DNA of 46,990 nucleotides from Lachnospiraceae bacterium UBA938 (GCA_002293475.1 DBDG01000061.1:1-46990); one strand, 5' to 3'. Shown: positions 32,630-41,314, numbered from the stretch's first letter. A program made the numbers and translations. Notes: generated from the sequence alone by a model not told the origin.

Positions 32630-34585
32630 ATGCAAAGTCAAAATCAAAACCGGAGACAAAAGAAATTACATGTTCCTAAAAGACGGAATCAAATGCTTAT
32701 AGTCATGGCAGCCGTCCTGTTTGCCCTAGCAACGGTTATCGCCATCAGCAACGGAAATGACAGTGAAGAACGAACAGGAGAAACAATCTCCAGTATTAAT
32801 GAACATCTGGGCGGTATTAACGAGATTGTCACAGACAGCCGTGAACAATTGAGCGAAATAAGCATTACGGAATCAGATACGGAAAAAACGCTGACCGATC
32901 TCTCAGAGACCCTTTCCGTTCTGGAAAATAATCTATCTACGATAGAAACCGGCCTGATCCAAGCTGCCGAAATATCAGAGAATGCCGAGAAGGAAAATAC
33001 GGCGATCCATACGTCATTGACCGCAGTCTTTGAGCGTCAGGAAGAGATCAGGGAACATATTTATGCAACTAACCAGTCTGTTGATGCGATTCTTTCCGAT
33101 ACCAGAACTGAGAATCAGGACAGTTTTGCAGAGACCTATGACCAATTGAAGTTGATTCTGTCTGCGGTCGATGAGATACATACCGATACGAAAGAGTTTT
33201 ATGAGGAGCTAGTAGCTGTCATCAGGATTTTTCAGTCAGAAAATAAGAAAGAACATACAGAATTAGCCGAAATGCTGACTTCTATGGCAGATGAAATGAA
33301 GCTGTTAATTGAGGAACGGTTTCTAATTTATTACGATGATACTATCATGGCATTGAATAATTTGGAAAACAATGTGACAGCGGATGCCGGACAGAACCTA
33401 GAGCAAATTTCTGATTCTATCAAGAGTATAATTGAGAACTATGAAACATCCAGCAGCGCTTATCAAAATGATTTGCTGAATAAATTCACCATACTGGACA
33501 GCGGCCTGACACAATACAACGGCAATGTTACCGAGCAGATGGAACAGATCAGTACGGATATTATCAGTCAGTATCAAGTAATAGCCAATAATATTAGCGA
33601 GAATGATAACCGCAACCAAGAATTTATGGAAAGTATAATGAACACGATTTCAGGAAAATTAGATGCGGTTTTTCAATCTGTGAGTAGCAGTAAAAAGCTG
33701 CTTGTGTCCGCGCTGCTCACGAAAACGGTATCCGTTGATCAGGACGCAACATTTCAGGAAATATATCAAGGCATCCTGGATATCCCACAGGAACTGTACA
33801 TCGGTGTCCAGGAAGTGCCGGGGACAATAACCTATGATTACCATTATCATGCTGATGCAGCAGGGAATAATACTCACGCCGATACCAATGGCTCATATGG
33901 CGGCTGTTTCACAGTGCCGGTATATCACCGGCACTCAGGAAGCAGCCTGACAGGAGGAGGCTGCTATACAACAGCCATCCGCCATACTCATGACAGTTCC
34001 TGTTACACAACAACGCAATGTAACCGCCATTCCAATAAGGTCGTAGGCGGTAAATGGGTTGACCATTACCTTCATGGGCGAGTCTACGTATATGAACTTG
34101 AATGTTCTGCTGGACATACCTTCGGCTCGTGGGGGTCGAGCAGCGGTAATTGTAATGTGGCTGTCACAAGCCTGACCTGCCAAAAGGAAGATGGACAGAT
34201 TATCGGTTACAGTCTGGGATGTGGGAAAAATGAAAATGCGGTTGAATGCTATAGTGCCGGCTGTGGGTTGGCTGATGGCCAGATCATCGGGGCGCATATT
34301 ATCTATACTCCAGGGGCTCAAACCGTGAAGACGGCTGATTTATCCGATGGGTCTAAAGAGGAGACATCAAAATCTTCTGATATGGGTACAGACGAAGCAG
34401 CAGTAATTCCAGATGTAGTGGCTATTCCAGATACAAGTCAGGATTCGGGCGATAAAGTAAAGAAAGAAGATCAAGAGGAAAAGAAGGATGACGAAGAGAA
34501 TAAGAATAGTGAAATTAACAAGGATAATGAGAATGATAATATATTAGCCCCTTCCGTATCCGACAATAATCTATCGGTGAAATAA
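32630..34585 (+). CDS. Membrane-anchored coiled-coil protein with Cys/His-rich C-terminal domain
   Basis: A 651-residue protein starts at ATG 32630 after AAGGAG. A basic N-terminus leads into one membrane helix (residues about 22-40). Then come about 330 residues of predicted extracellular coiled coil in Ser/Thr/Glu/Ile heptads, like those of methyl-accepting proteins but without a signalling tip. Residues about 400-560 hold many Cys and His residues in repeated motifs (GGCYTTAIRHTHDSSCY, YSLGCGK, CYSAGCGL), suggesting metal binding or disulfides. The tail is acidic and disordered. It is probably a cell-surface stalk, perhaps for mate contact. This is inference. Confidence 0.7.
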   Translation: MQSQNQNRRQKKLHVPKRRNQMLIVMAAVLFALATVIAISNGNDSEERTGETISSINEHLGGINEIVTDSREQLSEISITESDTEKTLTDLSETLSVLENNLSTIETGLIQAAEISENAEKENTAIHTSLTAVFERQEEIREHIYATNQSVDAILSDTRTENQDSFAETYDQLKLILSAVDEIHTDTKEFYEELVAVIRIFQSENKKEHTELAEMLTSMADEMKLLIEERFLIYYDDTIMALNNLENNVTADAGQNLEQISDSIKSIIENYETSSSAYQNDLLNKFTILDSGLTQYNGNVTEQMEQISTDIISQYQVIANNISENDNRNQEFMESIMNTISGKLDAVFQSVSSSKKLLVSALLTKTVSVDQDATFQEIYQGILDIPQELYIGVQEVPGTITYDYHYHADAAGNNTHADTNGSYGGCFTVPVYHRHSGSSLTGGGCYTTAIRHTHDSSCYTTTQCNRHSNKVVGGKWVDHYLHGRVYVYELECSAGHTFGSWGSSSGNCNVAVTSLTCQKEDGQIIGYSLGCGKNENAVECYSAGCGLADGQIIGAHIIYTPGAQTVKTADLSDGSKEETSKSSDMGTDEAAVIPDVVAIPDTSQDSGDKVKKEDQEEKKDDEENKNSEINKDNENDNILAPSVSDNNLSVK

Positions 34586-34640
34586 AGAGCGTTGATTTCA
34601 AATAAGAAAGCTCACGGTACTATATTTGGTGCATTTGAGG

Positions 34641-34669
34641 TTGACTAATACCATATATAGTGTTATAGT
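34641..34669 (+). promoter_or_regulatory. Strong promoter TTGACT-N17-TATAGT
   Basis: Near-consensus -35 and -10 boxes have exact 17-base spacing. The transcript would start near 34676, about 355 bases before the next gene, and would include both hairpin terminators of this leader. Confidence 0.8.
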
Positions 34670-34675
34670 GTATAT

Positions 34676-34820
34676 GTAATTGATTTTTGTGCGTTTCTTT
34701 GAGTCGGAATTATCTGATTCCAGAAAGCGGAATAACCGCATTGCACACGCTGTCAAATTTGTAAGTAAGTGTCAGTAGTATACCATGTTTTTTGCGTGGT
34801 TTTCTGCAGGCACTTTTTTT
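34676..34820 (+). ncRNA. Candidate structured leader RNA or small RNA
   Basis: The region runs from the promoter start to a terminator at 34767-34820. That terminator pairs AAGTGTC with GGCACTT, has an inner ACCATG/CGTGGT stem, and ends in T7. Between them are mutually exclusive stems: GGAAT 34706-34710 with ATTCC 34717-34721, ATTCC with GGAAT 34729-34733, and GCGG 34727-34730 with CCGC 34736-34739. Alternative pairing before a terminator suggests attenuation or a stand-alone RNA of about 145 bases. Confidence 0.5.
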
Positions 34821-34939
34821 ATAGATGCTTTTATCAATGGCAGTAAATTAGCCAAATCAAAACCGCCGCAGGCAGAAAGGAGCCGTAACATATTTAATTA
34901 AATATCATCTCCGGATCAAGAACTGACCGGCAGAGACAG

Positions 34940-34991
34940 AGGAACCGCAGTACGTTTCAGAAAGATTGATGCGTATTGCGGTTCCTTTTTT
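34940..34991 (+). terminator. Second strong terminator in the same leader
   Basis: A 15-bp stem (34940-34954 with 34972-34986; AGGAACCGCA pairs with TGCGGTTCCT) is followed by six T residues. It is 39 bases before the ATG at 35031. The interval 34586-35030 has no gene apart from these RNA elements. Confidence 0.85.
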
Positions 34992-35030
34992 ATTTGTTCA
35001 TAAAACATAACAAGAGAGGACGGTAAGATT

Positions 35031-35849
35031 ATGAAGAATTACAAGGCTCTATGGAGCAGCATTTCTATTATGATAGGAGCAGTCATCTTCATTCTGGCCT
35101 TGATCAGGAATGGCTGGCAGACATGGCTTCTGCTGGGGGTCTTTGCGGTCTGGGCAATATGGGTGGTGCATAATATGCTGATACCTTACATGGAACAGGC
35201 TAAAAAGCAGAAGAACCGGCGAAAGCTGCTGCAAGAGAAAAGAGCTGCCAGCAATATCCGGCCTGTCATCACAGTTGATGCTATCGAAAAGGAACCGATC
35301 GAAAAACTTCTGTTGCGCCATGTAAATTACCGGATTTCGGCATATCTGCAGGCTGTTTATCCTGAAGTAAAGTGGGAATGGTGCTTAACCGACTCACAGG
35401 AAGCAGCCCGTTTGATTGTCAGCGGTGGTGTGGGCAGGATTCGTGTATTCGGGGTGCCTGACTTTAATTATGCTGATGTAGAATTGGATAAACAGGCCAA
35501 TATCAGTTGTTCTATGGTAAAGGTCGTTTCTTTTTCCCAGTTACAAAACAATGGAAGCGGAGCGGAGTTACCGGCGGGCGGGCCGATTGTTGATCCACAG
35601 ATCTGGTACGAGGTGCAAGGCCGTAAAGTACTTGAAAGCATAGTCGCCGACTTACATTCGCGCGGACACAGCAGCCTGACATTATTTGAGAACGGCGACA
35701 TCTGCATCCGGCAGGAAGACAAGAATGAGGCGCAGGACAGCTTTCAGACCTTTCCAGAAAAGGTCTACTGGCCCCGCCTGGCACAGGTCTTGGAACAGAA
35801 TGGCCTGGCGGCCCAGGTACAGGAAACCGGCATTGTAGTGTCATGGTAA
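35031..35849 (+). CDS. Membrane-anchored cytoplasmic protein of unknown function
   Basis: A 272-residue protein starts at ATG 35031 after AGAGAGGACGG. Two N-terminal membrane helices (about residues 8-25 and 30-50) precede a basic linker and a soluble alpha/beta domain of 190 residues. No motif in that domain is recognised. The gene sits after a leader with two terminators, so it is likely to be controlled by read-through. It is followed by a DUF932 gene after 42 bases. Confidence 0.6.
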   Translation: MKNYKALWSSISIMIGAVIFILALIRNGWQTWLLLGVFAVWAIWVVHNMLIPYMEQAKKQKNRRKLLQEKRAASNIRPVITVDAIEKEPIEKLLLRHVNYRISAYLQAVYPEVKWEWCLTDSQEAARLIVSGGVGRIRVFGVPDFNYADVELDKQANISCSMVKVVSFSQLQNNGSGAELPAGGPIVDPQIWYEVQGRKVLESIVADLHSRGHSSLTLFENGDICIRQEDKNEAQDSFQTFPEKVYWPRLAQVLEQNGLAAQVQETGIVVSW

Positions 35850-35891
35850 GGACAGGATGGCAAAAGCCATAGAAAGGAGCGGTGAATGTAA

Positions 35892-36965
35892 ATGAAAGCA
35901 GGTCTTACATTGGAGGAACTGGCGCTGGAAATCCGGCATCAAGATACCTTGAAAGAGGATTATCTGGTAAAGCCACAAAATCTCCGGATGGAATCATACC
36001 CGAACGGAGTATTCCTGCATCTGATCGGCGATACGCAGGAGGATCTGGTGGAACCACTTACGGTCAGCCAGATCGCCCACCGACAGATCGGCAATCAGTT
36101 AGGCATTCCGGCCGGCTACTACGACAAGATGCTTGCGGAAGATCCGGGTCTGTTAAAACAAAATGTCAATGCGTGGCTGGACAGGGAACCGGAACCACGG
36201 ATGCTGCGGACGCTCGGCGGTACGGCCAGGGCGTACTTAAGCAACCGCTACCGGAGGATTGACCACATGGCAATTACCAAGGTGGTTCTTCCGATTATCG
36301 GTCAGATGACAGAAGCGAGGGTGGAAAGCTGCCAGATCACGGAGAGCAAGATGTATCTGAAAGTAGTGAATCCCCGGTTACAGGCGGAGGTTGTCCCCGG
36401 AGATATTGTCCAGTCCGGCATTATTATTTCTAACAGTGAGGTGGGTCAGGGATCGGTCAGCATCCAGCCGCTTGTTTACCGGCTGGTATGCCGCAATGGA
36501 ATGGTGGTCAATGACGCCAGCCTGAAACGTCACCATGTCGGCAGGATCGTCAGCACCGATCAGGACTTCATGATTTATTCCGAGGAAACAATTGCTGCGG
36601 ATGATTTCGCTTTTGTGAAAAAGATTCAAGATACCGTAAGAGCGGCAGTAGACGAAACCCGTTTCGCCAGGGTCGTGGAGATGATGCAGAATGCCTCACA
36701 GGCAAGAATGAACACCGCCGACGTACCGGGAGTCGTCAAGCTGGCCAGTAAAGAATTCCATATCCAGGATGAGGAATATGATGGCGTGCTGCAGCATCTG
36801 ATCGAAGGAAACCAGTTGTCGCTGTACGGATTATCCAACGCGGTAACGAGATACAGTCAAGATGTGGATAGTTATGACCGCGCCACTAAGCTGGAAAGTA
36901 TCGGCTATGATATCCTGGCCATGCCGCAGCGCATGTGGAACCGAATCAACCAACAGGCTGCCTGA
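35892..36965 (+). CDS. DUF932 family protein
   Basis: A 357-residue protein starts at ATG 35892. It contains the blocks typical of DUF932 / phage-plasmid-like proteins: QLGIPAGYYDKML, RTLGGTARAYLSNRYRRIDH, and a central beta-rich region with VYRLVCRNGMVV. The C-terminus contains LYGLSNAVTRYSQDVDSYDRA. DUF932 proteins are widespread on plasmids, ICEs and phages and are often beside recombination or ssDNA-binding genes. Their biochemical function is not established. It is followed 46 bases later by a Cys-motif protein that may be its partner. Confidence 0.88.
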   Translation: MKAGLTLEELALEIRHQDTLKEDYLVKPQNLRMESYPNGVFLHLIGDTQEDLVEPLTVSQIAHRQIGNQLGIPAGYYDKMLAEDPGLLKQNVNAWLDREPEPRMLRTLGGTARAYLSNRYRRIDHMAITKVVLPIIGQMTEARVESCQITESKMYLKVVNPRLQAEVVPGDIVQSGIIISNSEVGQGSVSIQPLVYRLVCRNGMVVNDASLKRHHVGRIVSTDQDFMIYSEETIAADDFAFVKKIQDTVRAAVDETRFARVVEMMQNASQARMNTADVPGVVKLASKEFHIQDEEYDGVLQHLIEGNQLSLYGLSNAVTRYSQDVDSYDRATKLESIGYDILAMPQRMWNRINQQAA

Positions 36966-37011
36966 TAAACAATGCAGGCATCACACACCAAACATTTAAC
37001 GGAGGAAAACT

Positions 37012-37887
37012 ATGAGTACACAACAAAATGAAACAGTAAATGGAACAACCAATGTAACAGCTAACGGCACGGCAGCAGTGACGGAAAGGGTTCCATTTCA
37101 GCTTCCGGACATGGTAGAGAGCGAATTTTCGGCAGAAGAACTGGCAGAGGATATGGACGGCATGCAGATGAGCTTACAGCGGGTGAAGATTCCCGGAGGC
37201 GGAACCATCCAGTTTGAGATGGCCACCGATGATCCGGACAATCCGGAGTACACGAAATATCTGACCGGTGTTATCCTCTTTAATCATGCCACCGGTGCTT
37301 ATTGGCCGGAGGGATCCGAGTATGACGACAGCGCAGTGCCGCTTTGCTCTTCTGTGGATGGCAAACAGGGCATCGGAGAACCCGGAGGCACCTGTGCCAC
37401 CTGTTCCCTCAACCGCTTCGGCTCTGCCAAAGAGGGCAAGGGCAAGGCCTGTAAAAACATGAGGATCCTATACCTGCTGTGCAGCGGGGAATATATGCCC
37501 CTGCAGCTTACGTTGCCGCCCACCAGCATCAGTTCATTTAAAGATTTCTTGAACAAGGCTTTTACCTTACGGCGTCGGGCAACTTATGGAAGCGTGGTGC
37601 AGATCGGGCTAAAGAAGGCGAGCAATGGAACCAATGATTATAGCATTGCAACGTTCCAGCGGCTGCACGACTTTTCAGGCGAGCAGCTGGCGCAGATCAA
37701 GGCTTATGCCGACGGCTTTAAGGAACAGATAAAAATCAGTTTACAGCAGCGTGCCGTCGCCCATGAAGAGCAGAGAGACGACGGATGCGATTATGACAAT
37801 GTGGAACAGCTTCCTGTAGAAATGAGTGATACCTTCTGCATTACGGCAGAAACGATTGACGGCGACCGGGAAAAACTGCCGGCATAA
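37012..37887 (+). CDS. Cys-motif protein paired with DUF932
   Basis: A 291-residue soluble protein starts at ATG 37012 after GGAGG. A possible zinc site is formed by Cys128 and Cys131 (CATC) and Cys147 (KACKNM), with other Cys residues near 111 and 155. The following block LPPTSISSFKDFLNKAF and the beta-rich centre resemble phage proteins with an OB-type or ssDNA-binding role, but I cannot name the family. The acidic C-terminal tail (residues about 255-291) is also common in ssDNA-binding proteins. This role is inferred. Confidence 0.65.
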   Translation: MSTQQNETVNGTTNVTANGTAAVTERVPFQLPDMVESEFSAEELAEDMDGMQMSLQRVKIPGGGTIQFEMATDDPDNPEYTKYLTGVILFNHATGAYWPEGSEYDDSAVPLCSSVDGKQGIGEPGGTCATCSLNRFGSAKEGKGKACKNMRILYLLCSGEYMPLQLTLPPTSISSFKDFLNKAFTLRRRATYGSVVQIGLKKASNGTNDYSIATFQRLHDFSGEQLAQIKAYADGFKEQIKISLQQRAVAHEEQRDDGCDYDNVEQLPVEMSDTFCITAETIDGDREKLPA

Positions 37888-37940
37888 AAATGCAGGAAGC
37901 ATAAAGATAAGTAACATAAGTATAATGAGTGTAGAAATGG

Positions 37941-38006
37941 CAGCAGCTATTTGTCAGATAAAAGGGATGCTTCGGTTAACAGCCGGGCATCTCTTTTATG
38001 CTGCTG
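37941..38006 (+). promoter_or_regulatory. Large nested hairpin before a sigma-like gene
   Basis: An outer CAGCAGC/GCTGCTG stem (37941-37947 with 38000-38006) encloses an 11-bp AAAAGGGATGC/GCATCTCTTTT stem (37960-37970 with 37987-37997). An inner CGG/CCG pair is possible. The short T-run within the 3' arm could allow termination. It lies 44 bases before the next ATG. Confidence 0.7.
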
Positions 38007-38049
38007 TTATTTCCGCTTATGTGCAGGATGAAAAGGAGAGGAAGAACAC

Positions 38050-38586
38050 ATGAAGAACGTACCTTTAACAAGCGAACAGGGGCAGTTTGCCGCAGATAAC
38101 CACAACCTTGTCTACAAATTTCTGAATGACCGCAGTCTTGTGGTGGATGACTACTATGATATTGTGATTTTTGGGTATTTGGATGCAGTCAGACAATATT
38201 TTATGAAACCAGCCCTCAAGAAATATGCGTTTGCCACGGTTGCCTTTCGGACAATGCAGTTTGATCTTGGCACTTATAACAAATCATTAAAATATAAGAA
38301 ACGTAATGCTGAGGTGTTAAGTATCCATCAGGAACTGTTTCATGATGGCCCGATCCTGGGTGATACCTTGCCGGCCCGAGATGTACTGATGGAGCATCTG
38401 GAAGACAAGCTGCTATATCATGAGCTGGCTAAATACGTGTCTAAACAGCAGATGGATGTGGTGCGGCTGAAAAGCAGCGGCTATGGATTGCAGGAGATAG
38501 CCAAGACTAAGAAGATCCGTATGAAAGCAGCGACAGATATCTTAGAGGAAGTCCGGGTTATTTTATTGGAATTATGCAAAGGATGA
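38050..38586 (+). CDS. Small sigma-70-like factor
   Basis: A 178-residue protein starts at ATG 38050 after AAAGGAGAGG. The first half, including VDDYYDIVIFGYLDAVRQYF and YAFATVAFRTMQFDL, is a degenerate sigma region 2. The second half (KLLYHELAKYVSKQQMDVVRL, GYGLQEIAKTKKI) is a region-4-like helix-turn-helix. It would regulate element genes together with, or instead of, the sigma-like protein at 29586. It sits after a strong nested hairpin. Confidence 0.8.
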   Translation: MKNVPLTSEQGQFAADNHNLVYKFLNDRSLVVDDYYDIVIFGYLDAVRQYFMKPALKKYAFATVAFRTMQFDLGTYNKSLKYKKRNAEVLSIHQELFHDGPILGDTLPARDVLMEHLEDKLLYHELAKYVSKQQMDVVRLKSSGYGLQEIAKTKKIRMKAATDILEEVRVILLELCKG

Positions 38587-38620
38587 CACAAAGAAAAATT
38601 ATGAATGGAGGTTTTCACGG

Positions 38621-38974
38621 ATGAAGACAGAAAAGAAGAGAATAAAGAAAAAAATTGTACTTGACGGAAATCTGATTGGAACCCTTGAAACCGGGAAAAG
38701 TGCGCTGGTGTACTGCAACGGCAGAACATACTTTACATCTCGTGTTATAAAAATCCATAAAAGGAACAAGCAACACATTCATTTTGAAACAATGAATGCC
38801 CATTATTATCTTGCCTTGAAGCCTAATACGTCAGCAGTCATAAGCATGTTTCCGCCAATAGATAAGCGGCTTAAACAACAGATATTAACAAAAAGCACAA
38901 CAGTCTTTCAGGAAAGGATAAATATGAGTGATATAACTATTAAAATTAAAACAATAGATAGTGTAGCTGCTTAA
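38621..38974 (+). CDS. Small basic protein of unknown function
   Basis: A 117-residue protein starts at ATG 38621 after ATGGAGG. It is Lys-rich at the N-terminus with a beta-rich centre (DGNLIGTLETGKSALVYCNG, YYLALKPNTSAVIS). There is no membrane segment and no recognised motif. It lies 34 bases after the sigma-like gene and is probably in the same operon. Confidence 0.55.
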   Translation: MKTEKKRIKKKIVLDGNLIGTLETGKSALVYCNGRTYFTSRVIKIHKRNKQHIHFETMNAHYYLALKPNTSAVISMFPPIDKRLKQQILTKSTTVFQERINMSDITIKIKTIDSVAA

Positions 38975-39028
38975 GTTGTTTTTTGGATCTAAATGCAGAA
39001 GAGTAACTGACGAAAGGAAGTGATAACT

Positions 39029-39538
39029 GTGGACAATAATAAAACCAGAGAAAAGCTGATATCCTTGCTGGATACTCTGAAGCGGAATCTGGCGGCGGTG
39101 TCAAAGGAAATATTAAAAACTAAATATAAAAAGCCGTATGATGCATTGATTAAAGATATTTCTTCGACAGTTCAGGATTATATCAAAATTCCGGTCCTTC
39201 AGGGAGTGAGAGTCCATAGAAAGTACCTGACAGAAGTGAAAGAACTCATAGAATCGGCCTGCAGGGATTCAGGGCTGCGGAAACAGATTTCCAAAGCAGC
39301 TTTCTGCCACCAGGATATTCATGAAATAGATGCTCTGATGCTCCTTCTCAGTGAACATGTTCATCAGGTTCTGGAAGAATACTATGCAGCCCACGTGGGA
39401 TGGTACTTGTCGGAAGAATGCTTTGCTGATCCGCCGTCGCTGCCGGTTAAATACAATATCGTAACAGACAGTATCTGGACTGAGGGCATGTGGAAGCCGT
39501 TACAGTGGCATCAGAGTTTAACGAGAAGCAGGTTATAA
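39029..39538 (+). CDS. Helical protein of unknown function
   Basis: GTG 39029 fits the ribosome site GAAAGGAAG better than the in-frame GTG at 39020 and gives 169 residues. The sequence is mostly helical and ends in a Trp-containing region (SIWTEGMWKPLQW). No family is recognised. It is 54 bases after the previous gene. A promoter and terminator-bounded RNA follow. Confidence 0.55.
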   Translation: MDNNKTREKLISLLDTLKRNLAAVSKEILKTKYKKPYDALIKDISSTVQDYIKIPVLQGVRVHRKYLTEVKELIESACRDSGLRKQISKAAFCHQDIHEIDALMLLLSEHVHQVLEEYYAAHVGWYLSEECFADPPSLPVKYNIVTDSIWTEGMWKPLQWHQSLTRSRL

Positions 39539-39572
39539 TTAAGATAAATTTTGGATAATTTCTATTTTATTG

Positions 39573-39690
39573 TTGCATTATTTAAAAACTGTGGTAAAAT
39601 ATAATAATCGGGGAAGCAAAAGGGAATTGCTAATAATAGTATTAGAACCCTGTGTGAGAGATTAAAGCTTCTCATGCAGGGTTTTTCTTG
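39573..39690 (+). ncRNA. Candidate small RNA with its own promoter and terminator
   Basis: The promoter boxes are TTGCAT (39573-39578) and TAAAAT (39595-39600) with 16-base spacing. An RNA starting near 39607 would run about 80 bases. It could form AGCAA/TTGCT (39615-39631) around an AAGGGAA loop, or CTAATA/TATTAG (39630-39645). A 14-15 bp terminator stem follows (39646-39660 with 39668-39683, including G-U pairs) and then a T-run. No ORF is inside. The remaining part of 39539-39891 shows no gene. Confidence 0.6.
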
Positions 39691-39891
39691 TATATTAAGA
39701 AATGTTAAGTAATTAAATCACGATATTAATCATGATAATAACTATTAAACTTATAACCATGCCATGATTGCAGATAAATCAGATGACGGAGCCCTTGAAA
39801 TAAGCAGCCATGCAGGAAAATAAAGCGATGCCGTTAAAGGCAGGGCAGCCCGGCGCGGCAGCAAGAATACTTAAAGAAAAATGAGGAAAAG

Positions 39892-40260
39892 ATGCTGATG
39901 ATAAAGAGAGATGATGCAGAAAATGAAAAGAACGGGCCGGAAGAAAGCGGGACACCGGCTCTGTTTTTTGACGGGCTGATGGAAATATGGCTGCCCGGTG
40001 GTTTCGCGGAGATGGATACAGCGCAGGAGGCGGCAAGGTTCCCTTACCGGCAGAAGCCGCCGGTCATCCGTGCCGACAGGACCGGTACTGCCGTTGTCAC
40101 CTTCCGTTTATCTGACAAGCCCCTAGCACCGGACCAGGCGGAACCGGCCGCCCGGAGCCTGGCAAAGCTGTTCATGAGGGAGTATCCTTATAACCGGTCA
40201 ATCCCTGTCAGCAGGTTCCGGACCATACAGGGCATCAGCGGGAGCCGGTTTCGGTTCTAG
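39892..40260 (+). CDS. Small GC-richer protein of unknown function
   Basis: A 122-residue ORF starts at ATG 39892 after GAGGAAAAG. It contains LFFDGLMEIWLPGGFAEM and a Pro/Arg-rich C-terminal half ending in GSRFRF. It is clearly richer in G and C than the flanking sequence. No family is recognised with confidence; the shape resembles small ICE hypothetical proteins with a short beta-domain. Confidence 0.5.
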   Translation: MLMIKRDDAENEKNGPEESGTPALFFDGLMEIWLPGGFAEMDTAQEAARFPYRQKPPVIRADRTGTAVVTFRLSDKPLAPDQAEPAARSLAKLFMREYPYNRSIPVSRFRTIQGISGSRFRF

Positions 40261-40271
40261 GTCATCAAATA

Positions 40272-40409
40272 ATGCAAAGACAGTTGAACTACTTCATGGA
40301 TAAATTACGGGAAAGTATGATTGTAATAACTTTAGAGCAGGGCGGAGAGAAATATTTAACACTAGATGCAGACGACAATTTAGAAGACGTAGTACCTTAT
40401 CTGAAGTAG
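40272..40409 (+). CDS. Possible 45-residue acidic protein
   Basis: ATG 40272 opens a 45-residue frame ending at TAG 40407-40409, beginning MQRQLNYFMDKLRE and ending in an acidic DADDNLEDVVPYLK. The ribosome site is weak. The composition is protein-like, so it may be a true small gene, but no relative is recognised. Confidence 0.35.
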   Translation: MQRQLNYFMDKLRESMIVITLEQGGEKYLTLDADDNLEDVVPYLK

Positions 40410-40475
40410 ACAAGTGGTAAACTATTAAACAGCAAAGATGCAAGATAAATTTTTATACAATTTTTGGATTTAAAA

Positions 40476-40501
40476 TGTCTATTTTTGGCAATATATAGAC
40501 A
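40476..40501. promoter_or_regulatory. Inverted repeat upstream of the agr-like island
   Basis: TGTCTAT (40476-40482) and ATAGACA (40495-40501) form a perfect 7-bp inverted repeat with a 12-base centre. It lies 45 bases before the response-regulator ATG. It could be an operator for a dimeric regulator. Confidence 0.5.
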
Positions 40502-40546
40502 AAACCATAGAATTTATTTATTATTATCCTGAAAGGGGTTTTTACT

Positions 40547-41314
40547 ATGCCATCAAGAATTAGTGTAGGTATCTGTGATGATGATATAAAAGTATGCGAA
40601 CTGCTTTCAAATGCATTAGAGCAGTGTGAAAAAACAATGCAGGTAAGAATAGATAGTAAAATATATTATACAGGAGAGAAACTTTTAGAGGATTTATCAA
40701 GAGGTGATTATTTTGATATCTTATTCTTGGATGTCCAATTAAAAAGTATTGATGGACTACGAGTTGCTCTCAAAATGCGTTGGAGCTTACATCACAATTT
40801 TACGCATATTTATTATATAACTGCTTATCGACAAGATATAAGAAAGGTTTTACGCACAAGGCCGATGGATATAATTCCTAAGCCGATCAAGTTTAAGGAT
40901 ATAAATAATGCTTTACAGATGAGTATTAAGCTTATGAGCTTAACGGATTCCAAAGAAAAATGCTTTGATTACCAGATACAAAGTACCCATTATAAAGTCC
41001 CAATCAAGGATATTATTTATTTTAAAAAAAGTAACAATAAGATATTGATTGTAACAAAAAACAAAAAGCATGAATTTTATTCCACTATTGAAAAAATACA
41101 TAAAGAATTGAAGGAATATGATTTCGTCTATACTGATCGATCTTACTTGGTTAACTTTTCATATATAGAGAGCTTCAGCGGGAATGAACTGAAGTTGTAT
41201 GGTATGGAAGAATCTTTGCCAGTTGCTAGAGGCAGATACGCAGGGCTGTTTAAAAAATGGACATTAAATTTGTCAAAAAGAAATGTAGAAAATAAATTCT
41301 CGTCTATTAATTAA
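40547..41314 (+). CDS. AgrA-like LytTR response regulator
   Basis: A 255-residue protein starts at ATG 40547 after AAAGGGG. Residues 1-130 are a receiver domain with the acidic pair DDD near residue 9, the phospho-acceptor Asp62 in DILFLDVQLK, and KPIKF as the conserved Lys. The C-terminal part (about 150-250) is a LytTR DNA-binding domain (DIIYFKKSNNKILIV, YTDRSYLVNFSYIESF). This is the AgrA architecture. It is followed by an AgrD-like peptide and an AgrC-like sensor, all AT-rich compared with the conjugation genes. Confidence 0.9.
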   Translation: MPSRISVGICDDDIKVCELLSNALEQCEKTMQVRIDSKIYYTGEKLLEDLSRGDYFDILFLDVQLKSIDGLRVALKMRWSLHHNFTHIYYITAYRQDIRKVLRTRPMDIIPKPIKFKDINNALQMSIKLMSLTDSKEKCFDYQIQSTHYKVPIKDIIYFKKSNNKILIVTKNKKHEFYSTIEKIHKELKEYDFVYTDRSYLVNFSYIESFSGNELKLYGMEESLPVARGRYAGLFKKWTLNLSKRNVENKFSSIN

